This document shows positions 53,099 to 64,000 of a stretch of 64,000 bases of DNA, one piece after another. This DNA comes from Turritopsis dohrnii (Eukaryota > Cnidaria > Hydrozoa > Anthoathecata > Oceaniidae): assembly GCA_027922465.2 (NCBI GenBank), contig BQMF02000029.1, positions 496,001 to 560,000 of the forward strand, read 5' to 3'. How positions within the stretch are numbered: the first letter of the stretch is position 1; each line of letters starts with the position of its first letter. The notes beneath the pieces are model-generated. The model was not told the origin of the DNA. It saw nothing but the letters and a program-made list of their open reading frames with translations, and ran no database searches. The position numbers were made by a program, and so were the translations under genes.

Positions 53099-54539
53099 AT
53101 CCTTGTATGACTAAAATTTGAAAGTGTTTTTATGCTTAACAGAAGCAAAAGAGTTGAAGTGTTTTTATCTTAAGTTATAACAGAAAATTATTTGTATTTG
53201 ATATTTAGCATCCAAACCTTAAAATTGATGAATCTGTTAGTGCTATTATCAGAGCACTCTATCATCAGTTGTGCTTAACACTTATATATTCTATTTATGT
53301 ATTTATTTATTTATTCCACGGCAGAAACTTCAGTTGCTATAGTGTTTAAAAACCGTCGTGTGTCAACAGTTGAGAACAGTTGTCTGCGTAATATTCGCAT
53401 CTTTGAGCCTTCCACGCATTTTGCGACTTCAAGACTTCATGAAATCATTCCGTTACCAGTATGTATGTCGGTCTGTCACCATCCCAGTTAAGGTAAACGT
53501 TACTAGAAATAGCTTCATTGACACAACTGATGTTCAGTAGCTTTATTTGCTTAAATAAGCAGCAGTGGCGTAACGGTGGCGTAACGGTAACATGTTCGGC
53601 TGGTACACCAGAGGTTCCGGGTACAAATCCTCCTCTGGCCGAACTTAAATTCTACCAGCTACGTCGGTGGTGGTACCGATACCAGCCCTTTCCTCCGTCA
53701 AGTCTTCACATGTTTTGTGGTTAATAGGGCTGGGTGAGGGGTAAGCTAGAATGATTAGTGCCAAAATTGATATGATTGATATGAGTGTGAAAGTAACCCC
53801 TCGGTAACCCGTTTTAAAACTTTCACCTTCAATTCAACAAAACACTCTAATCAGTGTTCTGGAATGACTGAGTTTGCAGAAAAATAGAAACACAAAATTA
53901 AATATATATATATTACAAAAAGATGGAAGATAAAACTACAACACAAAGAAATTGTAAGCCATAAACAGTGTTCACGAGGGCGTCAATACCAGTTATGGGT
54001 TAGACGCCTTTGTTACGCCCTAAGTTATGGTGGTTAATGGCCTTGCCTTTCATCTCATCGTGACTGTCAATCTTTGCATATGAAGAGGTTTCTTCTAGAT
54101 ACTTCGAGAGTTTCTTCTAGGTTAAATTAAAGCAGGCCGATGACTTAAATTTTTTGGTAATCTCAGTTTATGATATGTTGAGCCAAAGTAAACCATTGGA
54201 GGTTCAATTAAAAATTAATTGTAAAAACGATCTGTTTTCGATGCGTCGTATGCACGTTTCAGGCTGTGTTTACAAGGCAAATTCATTCCGGTTTGAGTTC
54301 ATTCTTCTAACTTCTAATTCCTCAGGGCCGCCAGATAACGATTTAGGGTGAGGGGGCCAAAATTGGAAAAAAAGGACCTTAATATATTTTGTTTTACTAG
54401 GGCTTAGAATTCTTTCTCAAGGGATGTGGATTTCAGATTGGCTACAGCTATTGGCAATTTGAGATTTTTAACTAACAGTATAAAAGTTTAGAGCACATCA
54501 TTTATATGATGGGTAAAATCTTTGAAAAGTCTTTCTCCG
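53099..54539. other. Intergenic DNA with a SINE
   Basis: Contains the 3' side of the hypothetical gene and the family 2 SINE at 53563-53830. No other gene is supported. Confidence 0.45.
53563..53830 (+). mobile_element. tRNA-derived SINE, family 2
   Basis: An A-box-like AGTGGCGTAACGGTAACATG (with GTGGCGTAACG duplicated just before it) and a B-box-like GGTACAAATCC at 53620 lie at tRNA spacing. A body of about 190 bp follows. A head fragment of the same type is seen at 45664-45705. Confidence 0.52.
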
Positions 54540-55778
54540 AAAACTGTCCAAAAGCATTAAGTCTATCTCTATTACCCATACAAAAGCCATTTGCCATCTC
54601 TACAAGATGTATACAATCAGTCTTTTCTTTGTGAAGGGTAAGTAACAAGGTGATTCAGGCGTTCCTGGGGACATCGTCATCCTTAACCAATTCTTTAAGC
54701 GACGCAGACAAGAACCAGACCTTTCGCTGGTGGCATTAGTTGCTGGTGCAATCAGTAATAGTTTAAGAACAGTTACTACTTCAGAAATGAAAGATCGGTT
54801 TGATTCACTCATTTTCTTGATAAACTTTGTCATGGCCTTTATGGAATATTCATCAATCCCTTGCATCAGTTCTGGCAACAGTTCCAGTTGTGTACGCAAC
54901 CGCGATGGATCAATATCTCTCTTATAAGTTTTGATAACCTGATCCATCCATGGCGTGATGGGTGTGCCCTTGACTGCATTAATTAAAAGTTGTTCAAATC
55001 GGGCTTTGATTGAATTAACAATTGTATCAATTGCGTTGTAAAAGTATCTTCTGTAGTACACTTCCAGTTCGGCGATATCGTTATGGCTTCCTTCAACATT
55101 CTCATCTAAGAACCGCCGTGGTATTTTTCTTTTTCTTGGTAATGTTAGATCTGAGAGCTACAACGTTTTCCCTTGTATTGAAATGTCCTGCCACAGGAGA
55201 CCGAAATCTTCATCAGTTTTTATTTTTTCTAGCGTTTTGATGGTGCATTCGGCAAATATTTTCGCGTCTGTTGCTGACAAATCGGGATTCTGTATAGTTC
55301 TGGACAGATTGTCACTGTGACCTAAAAGGATTGACAACACTTTCACTCCAAAATAGTAATCGAATGTTTTCATTTGAGCATCAACTCCCACAATCCTTCC
55401 ACGAAGTTCCGGTTGCATTCCCTTCGATTCGAGCGATTCTTGCCAAACCCTTTGAAGGGGTAGCCAGTTGTCAAAAAGACTTTGGAGAGATAAAGCTCGT
55501 ACGGTCCAACGAGTGGGGCATAAGGTACGGAATCCAGGATACTCAACACTAAGCTCGTCACGTATTTTCGCCAGAATGGAATCTCTTTTGGGTGATTTCT
55601 TGATCAAATTTGATACTTCCAAAGTTGTACTCATTATGTTCTCAAAAAACGAAATTTCTTTAATCATGTCACCAACAGATAAGTTCAATGCATGGGCAAA
55701 GCAATGAATTTGTTTCTGCTTTTCTGCAGCCATGTTTCGATCCGTGGATCTACTTTTACAAAATCGAAGTTTTTTCAA
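54540..55778 (-). pseudogene. Decayed hAT-family transposase (ZMYM1-like)
   Basis: The minus strand encodes the middle and C-terminal parts of a hAT transposase: CFAHALNLSVGDMI, CPTRWTVRALSLQ, then LPRKRKIPRRF and the dimerisation region (LLIAPATNATSERSGSCLRRLKNWLR). An in-frame TAG at 55158-55160 splits it, and the frame shifts at least twice near 54620-54670, where the C-terminal continuation is found in other frames. The N-terminal zinc finger and first catalytic region are absent upstream. Such proteins are annotated as zinc finger MYM-type protein 1-like in many invertebrates. This copy cannot encode an intact enzyme. Confidence 0.87.
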
Positions 55779-55846
55779 ATATTTTCTTACGATAGTTCAT
55801 AAATCTAACAATTATGTACATTTACACGGACATTATTCAAAGCCGC

Positions 55847-56217
55847 TACCGTAAATATCCGAACAAGCGCCCATCGTCTATTAAGCGCCCACGTAATTTT
55901 CACAAAGTTCAATAAGCGCCCAGCACTTATTAAGCGCCCCACCCCACCCCATCGGGAATAAAAAAATACGTGGTTTATGTTTATGTTGTTTAAACCGCTT
56001 GGAAAGCCCTCTCCCTAAGGAGATGGTTGAATATTCTTTTAAGAAATGCGCCTTAACAATTGCTGACAATTGTTAATTAACGATGAGGAAGATGATATCG
56101 ATGTTGTTTAAACTAATCAAAATTACCGTTGTCTCTAATTTGTACAAAATTATAGAAGTTTTATAAGCGCCCCACCCCCTTCTCGATTAAGCACCCATGC
56201 AAAGGATATTTGCGGTA
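55847..56217. mobile_element. 371-bp MITE with TACCGTAAATATCC ends
   Basis: TACCGTAAATATCC at the left end is mirrored by GGATATTTGCGGTA at the right. Inside, AAGCGCCC / GGGCGCTT motifs repeat (four on the left, two on the right), again in inverse arrangement. No coding capacity. The open frame at 55881-56069 falls inside this element. Confidence 0.7.
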
Positions 56218-56944
56218 CCTGGAAACATCTTTGAATGTTCACACTCACCGGTTGCATTAAGTTCAAAATAACCGTGTCTTACAGACTTTCTGTCAAAGCA
56301 TAGCACTTTCCATTTGTTGTGTTAAATCGAGAAACGCAAAATAACGAAATTTCGAAAAGATCGAAATGTTTCGAATTATTCGTCGAACGAAAATGACGAG
56401 TTTTTGGGCAAGTGACGAAAATTTGTACCGACAAAGTTTTTACCGATAAGGTATCTGCCAGAACTTAACACAATCGACGATCAGGCCGTGATTGCAGCGT
56501 TTGACTAGAAACGTTGGAAGGAACGGTATGCAAATTTTAAAGTTTATTAGAAGAATCGATGAACAGACAATTGAAGAAAGCACTCGATAAATGGTTAAAA
56601 ATTATTGCGTACTAAAATCATACAAAAATTTACAAATTGATTTTTTTATTAAAAAATAAAGAACATAAAAAACCATACATATGGAAATATGACAGCAAGA
56701 CGATTGTGATGTAACGAACGCTACAAAACAAATCCTACTTTTTTCTCGTTTTTTGATGATAGAAGATTTATAAATCACCTACTGTACTACATAGAACAAA
56801 AGAACACAAGTGTAAGCAGAGCCTAAAAACAAAACTAACAGATGTCCACGTATTCTTTACCACGGTTCGAATTTCTTTCTTCCACAACAGAGAGATTATC
56901 ATCACGTAGAGAACGTTGAAAGAACATGTCTCTCTATTGGTTAG
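56218..56944. other. Spacer downstream of the SDR gene
   Basis: Probable 3' UTR of the minus-strand SDR gene. No other feature is seen. Confidence 0.4.
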
Positions 56945-59900
56945 TTAGCTAGCCGCCAAGGATTCTGGGAAAACACCTAACTTCACGTAATCGTCAACTA
57001 CCTGTAAAAAAAGAGTTGAGTTTGTTGATTTCATACATTGCGGAAACCCTAACCCTAACATGTGTCTACCTGCCGTAAATCTATTGTTATGGTTACGGTC
57101 TCACATCGGCAGATAAACTGTGTCTGGTTACAACAACACACGTTTGCTTTTGCTTTTCGTTGTTTTTTTTTTTTTTGACTGAGAGTCTTCATTTTCTTAA
57201 ATATTTCGGGAAGTAAACTGGTTAAAACTAGTTACCTTATCTTTGTTAATTGTTAAATTTCAAAACTTAAACAAAGGTTTTATCTTTGGTATAACAAAAA
57301 CTTACAAAGAATGAGGTAATGAATATTTTTGACACACAAGAACTTGGCAACTTGAGCCTTATGATTTTCTTAAGATTTAAGCCTCATTTCCTTACAAACG
57401 TTTTTCTTCTAAAAAAACGTAGTACGACCATACCAGTTTCAGCTGTTCAACAGAGACTAGTGGATGAGAATATTCGAAGCCTAAACTTTCGATCTTGCTT
57501 CCATCTATGTTCATGTGGTTGTTATATAACAATTCCTATAAAAAGAATAGAAAACATGAAGGAGGAGGGACGCGAGAGAAAAAAACATGCAGGGGGAGGG
57601 ATATGTTTCCGTCTCTGATTGGATGGAAAAGCGACCAATCAAAAACGTCAAAAGCAACACTTTCGTGTACAAAAATTTTAAGAATCCCTAAAAAATCAGA
57701 TTTTATGTGCATCGTCAAAATATACACCATTCGCAAGATAAATTTACGTTGACTGCCATCACAAAAACTCACCTTGTCTAGATAGGGGCTTAATGGAGTG
57801 TTGAGGATTCCGTTAGCGCCGCAAGCTTCTGACCATGGTGATAAATGTTTCTCGTTTGAATCATCAACAACACTGCCCATGTTCAACTGAAACAAACGGT
57901 ATACGCATGCGTAAAGATGATAGGTCAGCATTATGGCAACCATTTACACTTTTTGTGTTATAACTGAGCATTGTGGCACTGTTGCTTAAAAACATGACAT
58001 TTTGTGTCTTTGAAAGTTTATTTAAGAATACTAGGATTTGAAGAGAAAGAACTCAATTATGCAATCTCTTGATAAAAATATTACCTTGGCCATGTTTGAA
58101 ATCACAGTTCCGAAAAAGTCGTATTGTATTCCGAATATTTGGCAAACGGAATCACTGATCGAACCTTGAGCTAGAAAAGAACATTTCGTTTCCAGATCTT
58201 CACTTCAACCAAACCTATTAACATTTCGTTTCCATCTGACTTACTTGAATCTTGTTTGTCAGCAAGATTATAGACGTCACCACTGTTACCATGACTACAG
58301 AGAAACCATAAGGCTTTAACCACATCGGCAACATGCACTGTGCTCATGCGCAAGTCTTTAGTCCACAAAAGCTAACAAATATGAATGGTATGGCACTTCA
58401 TAACTTAACATATAGCTACAAGATGAAAAAAGGAACTCCACGAAAAAGAATCCAGTTGCTGTGGCAGAGAAAGTAAGGAATTAAAAACTGACCTTCATTT
58501 TTTCTTGCAATTGTTTGTATACAGCTCCAATAATCAATCTTGGCGCTGAAAATACAAGGAATTTGTGACGTCATCAAAACAAATAACATACATAGTGTTT
58601 ATGGTTGAACTGACAAGAAACATACTTATGCCGAGTTTGTCACCAACCCCGTATACAATGGCTGGTCGGACGATGGCATAGTTCAGGCTAGAGAGAACAA
58701 AATTTCAAATCATTTCAAGAAAATCGTCTGAGACATGACCATTACATCAAAATGACGGCGATCATTCCACTATGAAGATTTATGTTTGGTCTGTCGTGCC
58801 ACACCTTTTCATGGATCCTAACATTCTAAACTGTTCAACTATACTTTTAGAGCTGGCCATCATACATATAATATACATATAATTCAAAGCAATAATGCAA
58901 AACTACTACAGAAAGAAACACTATGGAAATACTTAAATACATTTAACTGAGATGAAGATGAGTATGTATGAAGTACGAAACCTGGAAAATATCAAACATG
59001 ATACGTGATGTCAAAAATTAGAAAACTAAAAGAAAATAAATATTACCCTTCGATGCTAGGGAGCTGTTCCTCTAGCTGAAGCTTGAATTTAGCAATTGAT
59101 GTCCAAGGAGACAGTTTAGCTGTCTCCTTACTAGCTTTCTAAACAGGAAGAAGAAATGTGATAGAATGGAAGATGAAAGCAAGGCAGTCCATGAAGCAAA
59201 CGTGGGGACAGCTAAAACACGAAAAGAAAAAGACAACATAAACTTTCCCAAGTCCGCTTTATACAGACTTAATACAGACTCTACATTATTCTTAAAACTT
59301 TGAAGGAACATCTTTGAAAGAAATACAAGATCAATAATTGAAACATGATGAAAAAGTAGTAAAAGCATTGACAGTTATATCAGAGTTCAAATCAAAAGCT
59401 AACAGACGGTTGATTATATCAGAGTTCAAATCACAAGCTAACAGACGATTGATTACCTTGTCTCCTGAGTACACCTGTCCGGTCGATACTTCAATATACT
59501 TGTTCACTTTGCATTCCGCAGCTTTTTGGGCACAGTTCAGACTAAGTTTATACACGTGCTCTTGATATACCTAGGTAAACAAGGCAATTTAAGTAATGAA
59601 GTAAAGCCCACAAAAACTCAATGGTACAAGTAATGGTTTTACACAATTAATATATTGATATCAATACAATCAATCAAAACTACATGAGGAGGCTTTCTTT
59701 TATTTTGAAGGAGGGAGGTTCTTCTTACTTCATTCCCTTGTCCATATCTCGTTTCTGCGGCCAGATTGATGACATAATCAAAAGTTGAGCTATCACATGC
59801 AAAAGCACGCTCCACATGAGCTGTAAAAGAAGTACAATCATAAGATAAACTTCAATCGTAAAGTCTCTATTGGACAAAACAGAAACCTAAGTGCCCAGAA

Positions 59901-61565
59901 AGAAAGAAACATCCTTTATGTCATAAACATCTTTGAAAGATCATTACCAGGATTCGCTAAGTTTGCCTGACGAAATTCGACCAGTGGGTTTTCAAAGGTT
60001 TTCTGGAAAGAAAACAACACAAATTAACATGAGTCACAACTCGAAACCTCGAAGAAACAACAAAAACAAAAAAACAAGAACAAAAAACAATAGAATTTCC
60101 AGATATTTTATCTAAATAAACTTCTTTTTTCTATTACCTTATTAGTAACAATCCTTTCATGAAAATCTGTAAAGACTTTTATTAGGAATGAAGCCAAAAA
60201 GTCAGAAAAGTCGAGCTAAACAAACCTTGTGTTCTTCATTCAACCAAGATGTTTGAGGAGGGCTTTTATCGGCTACACAAATCTATTTCAAAATTTCAAA
60301 AGTGTCAAATTCAAAACCAGCAAAAATGCAATTATAACATTTCAAGGGAGGAATACCTGATAGATTTATTGCTTCAAACAGAAACAGTCAAACAGTCTCT
60401 AACCTCTAAACACATGCTCAGTTTTTATGAAATATCTCAGATACTTTTTTTCCCCTACAAGAGTATACATTTTCTGAAAGCTAAATAAATTCTCTATCCA
60501 TCTGTCACATTAATTTTAATAAAAAATAAACTCCAAAAAAGAAAAAAATTATTGAATGAATTTGACTTTTCCCGTGCTATCCGAGCTCCAAGTCCTCTCA
60601 TCCTCATCTGTTTCTTGTGAAAGTTATATCTACGTGATCCTCATCATATCACTAACAAAACCTTGCCTCACTTTTTCATCAAAACCAATAGATCTTTCAC
60701 AATCATCATGTAATCATTGTTCATATACTTATGTGCGTATTTATGCATGGTCTGTCTCGCTTAATCATAAATTTATTAGCTGTTACTAAAAATTAGACAA
60801 AAGTGAGGCAAGGTTTTTTTCCTAAGATCCCATTGGTTCGAATAAACATCATTCCGTCGACATCGATTGATGTGCAGGGGACTTGGAGCTCGGCAAAGTC
60901 AGGATAACAGCGAAAAAAACATTGTCGAGATATCGTTGATTTAAGTTTTTTCAAAGATCAGACATGTTTACATAATATCTGAATAGAAATAAGCGAATGA
61001 CGCATGATTGAACGAAAAATACGAATAAAGATCAGCAACGTTTATAGAATATTCACAAAAGATCACATGTTTGAACAAAATATATTTATTAAAAACATGT
61101 TTTTTGGAAAAAGTGCTTCTGAATTTAAATTTTTGACTCCAGAAACTTAATCTCTTAAAACTTAAATAGGAAACGCCAAAAAAGATTTTTTGCTATTTTT
61201 TGAGCAAATAGGTCAGAGACTATCCTTAACTAATTTTATAGAACGAGTCTGCTGAAGAAATCTAGTCAAGTTCAACATTTCACTGTGGAAAATTCTGTCA
61301 ATCAATATTATTGGTGTCATCATACTATTTGTGATTCTGTAATAAATATAATGGCCATTCCATGTTATAATCATACCTTCTCAACAAGATCATGATTTAC
61401 TAGAAATGTTACCAAATGTCGTCCAATAAAACCGCATCCTAAAAAACCCATAACAATGAAATATACGATGTTCAGAACAAATAAAGGTAGTATAACATAC
61501 TCCTTTTTGTACAGAAGAAAGAGAAACTTACCGCCAAGAACCAATACCCTGGGTTTATCACTCAT
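56945..61565 (-). CDS. NAD-dependent epimerase/dehydratase (atypical extended SDR)
   Basis: Fourteen short exons join in phase to 368 residues: 61565-61532, 61438-61377, 60282-60226, 60002-59948, 59820-59729, 59570-59457, 59138-59047, 58687-58626, 58545-58493, 58371-58245, 58170-58085, 57886-57773, 57535-57434, 57001-56945. Every junction is GT/AG. The N-terminal Rossmann fold has VLVLGGCGFIGR (GxxGxxG). Typical extended-SDR landmarks follow: NLAAETRYGQ, KYIEVSTGQVYS, NYAIVRPAIVYGVGD, STVHVADVVKALWFL and GDVYNLADK. The active-site YxxxK is not evident; the matching place reads SPWTSIAKFK. From memory, close homologues in invertebrates and fish share this, so the substrate is unknown and the protein may bind NAD(P) without classical catalysis. 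A 39-bp intronic unit is tandemly duplicated at 59375-59452. Confidence 0.9.
57355..57426. mobile_element. MITE half-end next to SDR exon 13
   Basis: GAGCCTTATGATTTTCTTAAG, then TTTTTCTTCTAAAAAAACGTAGTAC, resembles the right end of the 48236-48706 element. It lies within 10 bp of the exon 13 donor at 57433. No left half is visible. Confidence 0.45.
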
Positions 61566-63406
61566 TTCTATTCCAATGTTTTTATAATTACTCTACGAAA
61601 AGAAAGGTTAAATATTATTTCGTTACACACCATACACCAAGGAATTCGACTATCTTAAAAAATAAATCCGAACAGCATATTTCAATGTTATTGTTTTAAA
61701 AAACTTTCTATTATTTTTATATTCATTAAAAGCATGTTTCTTCCATGAACTTTTGTGATTGATAGTAAATTCTGTGAAACCGGCCAATCTTTATCAGCTG
61801 CTATTGTTGTGACAACTGATTTGATATGGCTCATGATCAGATGAATAATCATCAAATTTTTGCACTACAATAAAATATATACTTACTTAATAAAAGAATT
61901 AATCAATTCCTTATCATTATAAGCTACAATAAACTAAAAATACACAAATCAAGATATCAATCATTAAATTTCATGAAATACAAAAAAGTGCATTTATTAG
62001 GAACACTTCACAAAACTAATAAGAAATCTCTATGTTGTTTTCTATAGTCATTTGATTCTAATTACGAAAAATGAAAGAATAATCACGACAATTAGGAGGT
62101 AATTAAAAGTCAATTAAAATTGTTCATAACAGACAGACAGAAGCAGGGTCATTCTAAGAGGAAAAGAAAATGAATGGAATTATTGTGAATAGCAAAAAGG
62201 TGATAAAATAAAGCACAGAAAGTACAACCATCATATCGAAATTCCAAACTAGTTTTTCTGCCTAGGAATAAAAAAGGTTCATTAAAAATAAAACTGTTAA
62301 TGGTGAAAAATATACCCACCACTAATCAGTAAGCTTTATTGCAGATGAAACAATCTTAAAACAAACATAAAGTATAATATTGTCCTAATGACGAGTCAAT
62401 GTTTTTTTGTTGACTTTTGTTCGAATTACAGAACTGGCATTCTTGTTTGCATTCACTTTCAAAATATGTATTTTAAAAACTTACAAATTAAATACTGACA
62501 GCACTGCCTAATTGTTTTTTCTGAATAGAAATTATTTTCTTAAGAAAACACATGTTACGAATTACCAGGACAAACAAAACTTTATAAAAGCAGAAAGTCA
62601 TTCAAACAGAAATGAAATACAAGTGATAGTTGAATAAATAACCAGTTGTCAAATTCAATTTGACCAACACAAACAAAATGTCGATCTACAACGTTGACAA
62701 ATAACAAATAACACAAAGATAAGTTGGCAGTAAAAAATTGGCACAAATACAGATAAGTTGACAGTCACCATACAAAACAAAACATTCTTGTTTTGCAGGA
62801 TATCCTATTTCCTTTAAATGAAACTTTTTCAGCCTTCGACAGGAATTAACATGGCTACAATGTTACCTTCATGGATGATAGGTGTATTATATGAGCATGT
62901 TCATACAATTATCAGACATTATTTTAGAAAATGCTGCACTGCCACCTGTCATATCTGGCAGTTGCTGGTGTTAATTAAATCTTATCGAGATATCCTTTAC
63001 GTCGAAAGTTTACAAATTTCTACCTGACAAACCCACAACAGAATGATAAAAGTTTTACTTTTAGTAAGTAAGTTTTTACTTTGGAATAAATTATAAAATT
63101 TCTGGGCAATCAATTGTTCCAGTGAGTCGAGGAATATTTATTGTCCAAATATATGAGTGGCATAGTGTTCTGGCCGTTTAATAAGAAATGTAAAACAATA
63201 CGCAGTAAAAGACCTTCTTAAAGGAGAATGAATGTCAGATAAAAGTTTTTCGTAATATTTTGTTGAGATGACATCAGTAGAGCCTATTCAATATAGAACT
63301 GATTTTTATTTTTTTATTCTAAGGGGTCAAATTCCTTGTTTTTATAAGTGAAGCGTAACATGCTGCATAATGACGCCAATGTTGTGGCACAGCAGAACCA
63401 GACTAG
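61566..63406. other. Upstream region of the SDR gene and intergenic DNA
   Basis: Very AT-rich. It holds the SDR promoter side but I see no gene, repeat array or element. Confidence 0.45.
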
Positions 63407-63664
63407 ATGGCAATGAAGGAAGAGCAAGAAGCAGTGTGCAGTGAAGAGAGTTTGGATGACGATGAAAATTTTGAATACAACTTCGATGAAGAACATGATT
63501 GCCAATACGTTGAAAGTTATTCAATTTTTCTGAAAGCTGCGAAAAAAGTGCTAAATGTTAATAAAAAACTTACTGTTCTTGAATTTGAATTTCCTCATCA
63601 CGTAGATAAACGCGAATATGAAAAAATGCTTGAAAAACAATCAACTAAAATCAAGCATCGTTGA
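63407..63664 (+). CDS. Small hypothetical acidic protein (doubtful)
   Basis: An 85-residue frame from an ATG. The first 35 residues are strongly acidic (SEESLDDDENFEYNFDEEHD); the rest is basic with alternating Leu/Phe (AAKKVLNVNKKLTVLEFEFP). I do not recognise it. Biased composition and an acceptor-like context (accagactag just before the ATG) make a coding exon possible, but there is no conserved motif and it could be chance. Confidence 0.3.
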   Translation: MAMKEEQEAVCSEESLDDDENFEYNFDEEHDCQYVESYSIFLKAAKKVLNVNKKLTVLEFEFPHHVDKREYEKMLEKQSTKIKHR

Positions 63665-64000
63665 CAATAACACAATAACAAATATGCTAAACTATAACTT
63701 ATACGATATTCTTCGCCAGAAACTGTAATTAGCTTTTTGAATTGATAAATAAGCAGGCACCATGCAAAGAGGTTATAGACCTCCATGGTTAATATCACTG
63801 ATAACATTGCATATAATATTCAGAATGATTTCACGCACATCCGCAACACTGATGTCACACCACCGAAAGTTATTTGTGCTAGTTTGGAACCAAATTGAAT
63901 GAATTTTGAAAAAAAAAACTTTGGAGGTTGTTACTGATGTTAAAGACTGAGAGTTAAGAAGAAAAAAAATATCTAACGTTTGTTCTCCTTTAAATTATAA
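63665..64000. other. Right edge of the window
   Basis: AT-rich, with no feature I can support. Confidence 0.4.

Noticed and set aside
61371..61565. 64-codon frame reading straight through from the SDR start
   Set aside because: It runs through intron 1. Splicing 61532 to 61438 restores the GGCGFIGR nucleotide-binding loop.

Overview
This 64 kb window is animal nuclear DNA, not bacterial. The genes are split by GT/AG introns, the DNA is AT-rich, gene spacing is loose, and many short inverted-repeat elements, SINEs and Helitron-like insertions lie between and inside genes. The proteins are ordinary metazoan types (GRB2, BBS7, cyclin C, PLD6, CANT1, HAPSTR1, ZFAND1). A non-bilaterian, most likely a cnidarian, fits best, partly because the 22.0-22.7 kb ORF resembles a repeat-encoded protein I remember from cnidarian genomes. 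That placement is inference.

Layout. 0.5-0.9 kb (-): promethin/LDAF1-like membrane protein, divergent from GRB2. 1.4-7.3 kb (+): complete six-exon GRB2 with a 22-nt microexon; its introns hold two members of a Helitron-like family. 8.6-13.5 kb: about 36 copies of a ~125-bp tandem repeat, bracketed by two identical 86-bp direct repeats. 13.5-16.7 kb: repeats, a B-box sequence and an inverted-repeat element. 16.7-20.5 kb (+): three-exon HAPSTR1, whose large first intron carries two inverted-repeat elements. 20.5-29.7 kb: gene-poor, with one transposon-like ORF and several MITEs. 29.7-32.8 kb (+): NADPH-oxidase/ferric-reductase-like gene with a visible TATA box and 5' UTR exon. 34.4-41.6 kb: four minus-strand genes, CANT1, cyclin C, BBS7 (four exons) and PLD6; all but BBS7 have uninterrupted coding regions. 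41.6-47.2 kb: gene-poor, with a SINE followed by a hAT-like element that contains a Helitron-like element. 47.3-48.1 kb (+): ZFAND1. 48.1-56.2 kb: repeats, an unrecognised 209-residue ORF, and a decayed hAT transposase. 56.9-61.6 kb (-): a 14-exon SDR-family NAD(P)-binding protein. 63.4-63.7 kb: a doubtful small ORF.

The host genes are unrelated in function (growth-factor signalling, stress response, cilium transport, Mediator kinase module, nucleotide hydrolysis, piRNA processing, stress granules, redox), so I see no operon-like programme. I found no clear new biological system. The least explained structures are the satellite array between identical 86-bp repeats, the Helitron-like family with intact ends, and the oxidase-like protein with an added C-terminal membrane segment. 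Exon models were built by hand from splice sites, reading phase and protein similarity recalled from memory; no database search was run.
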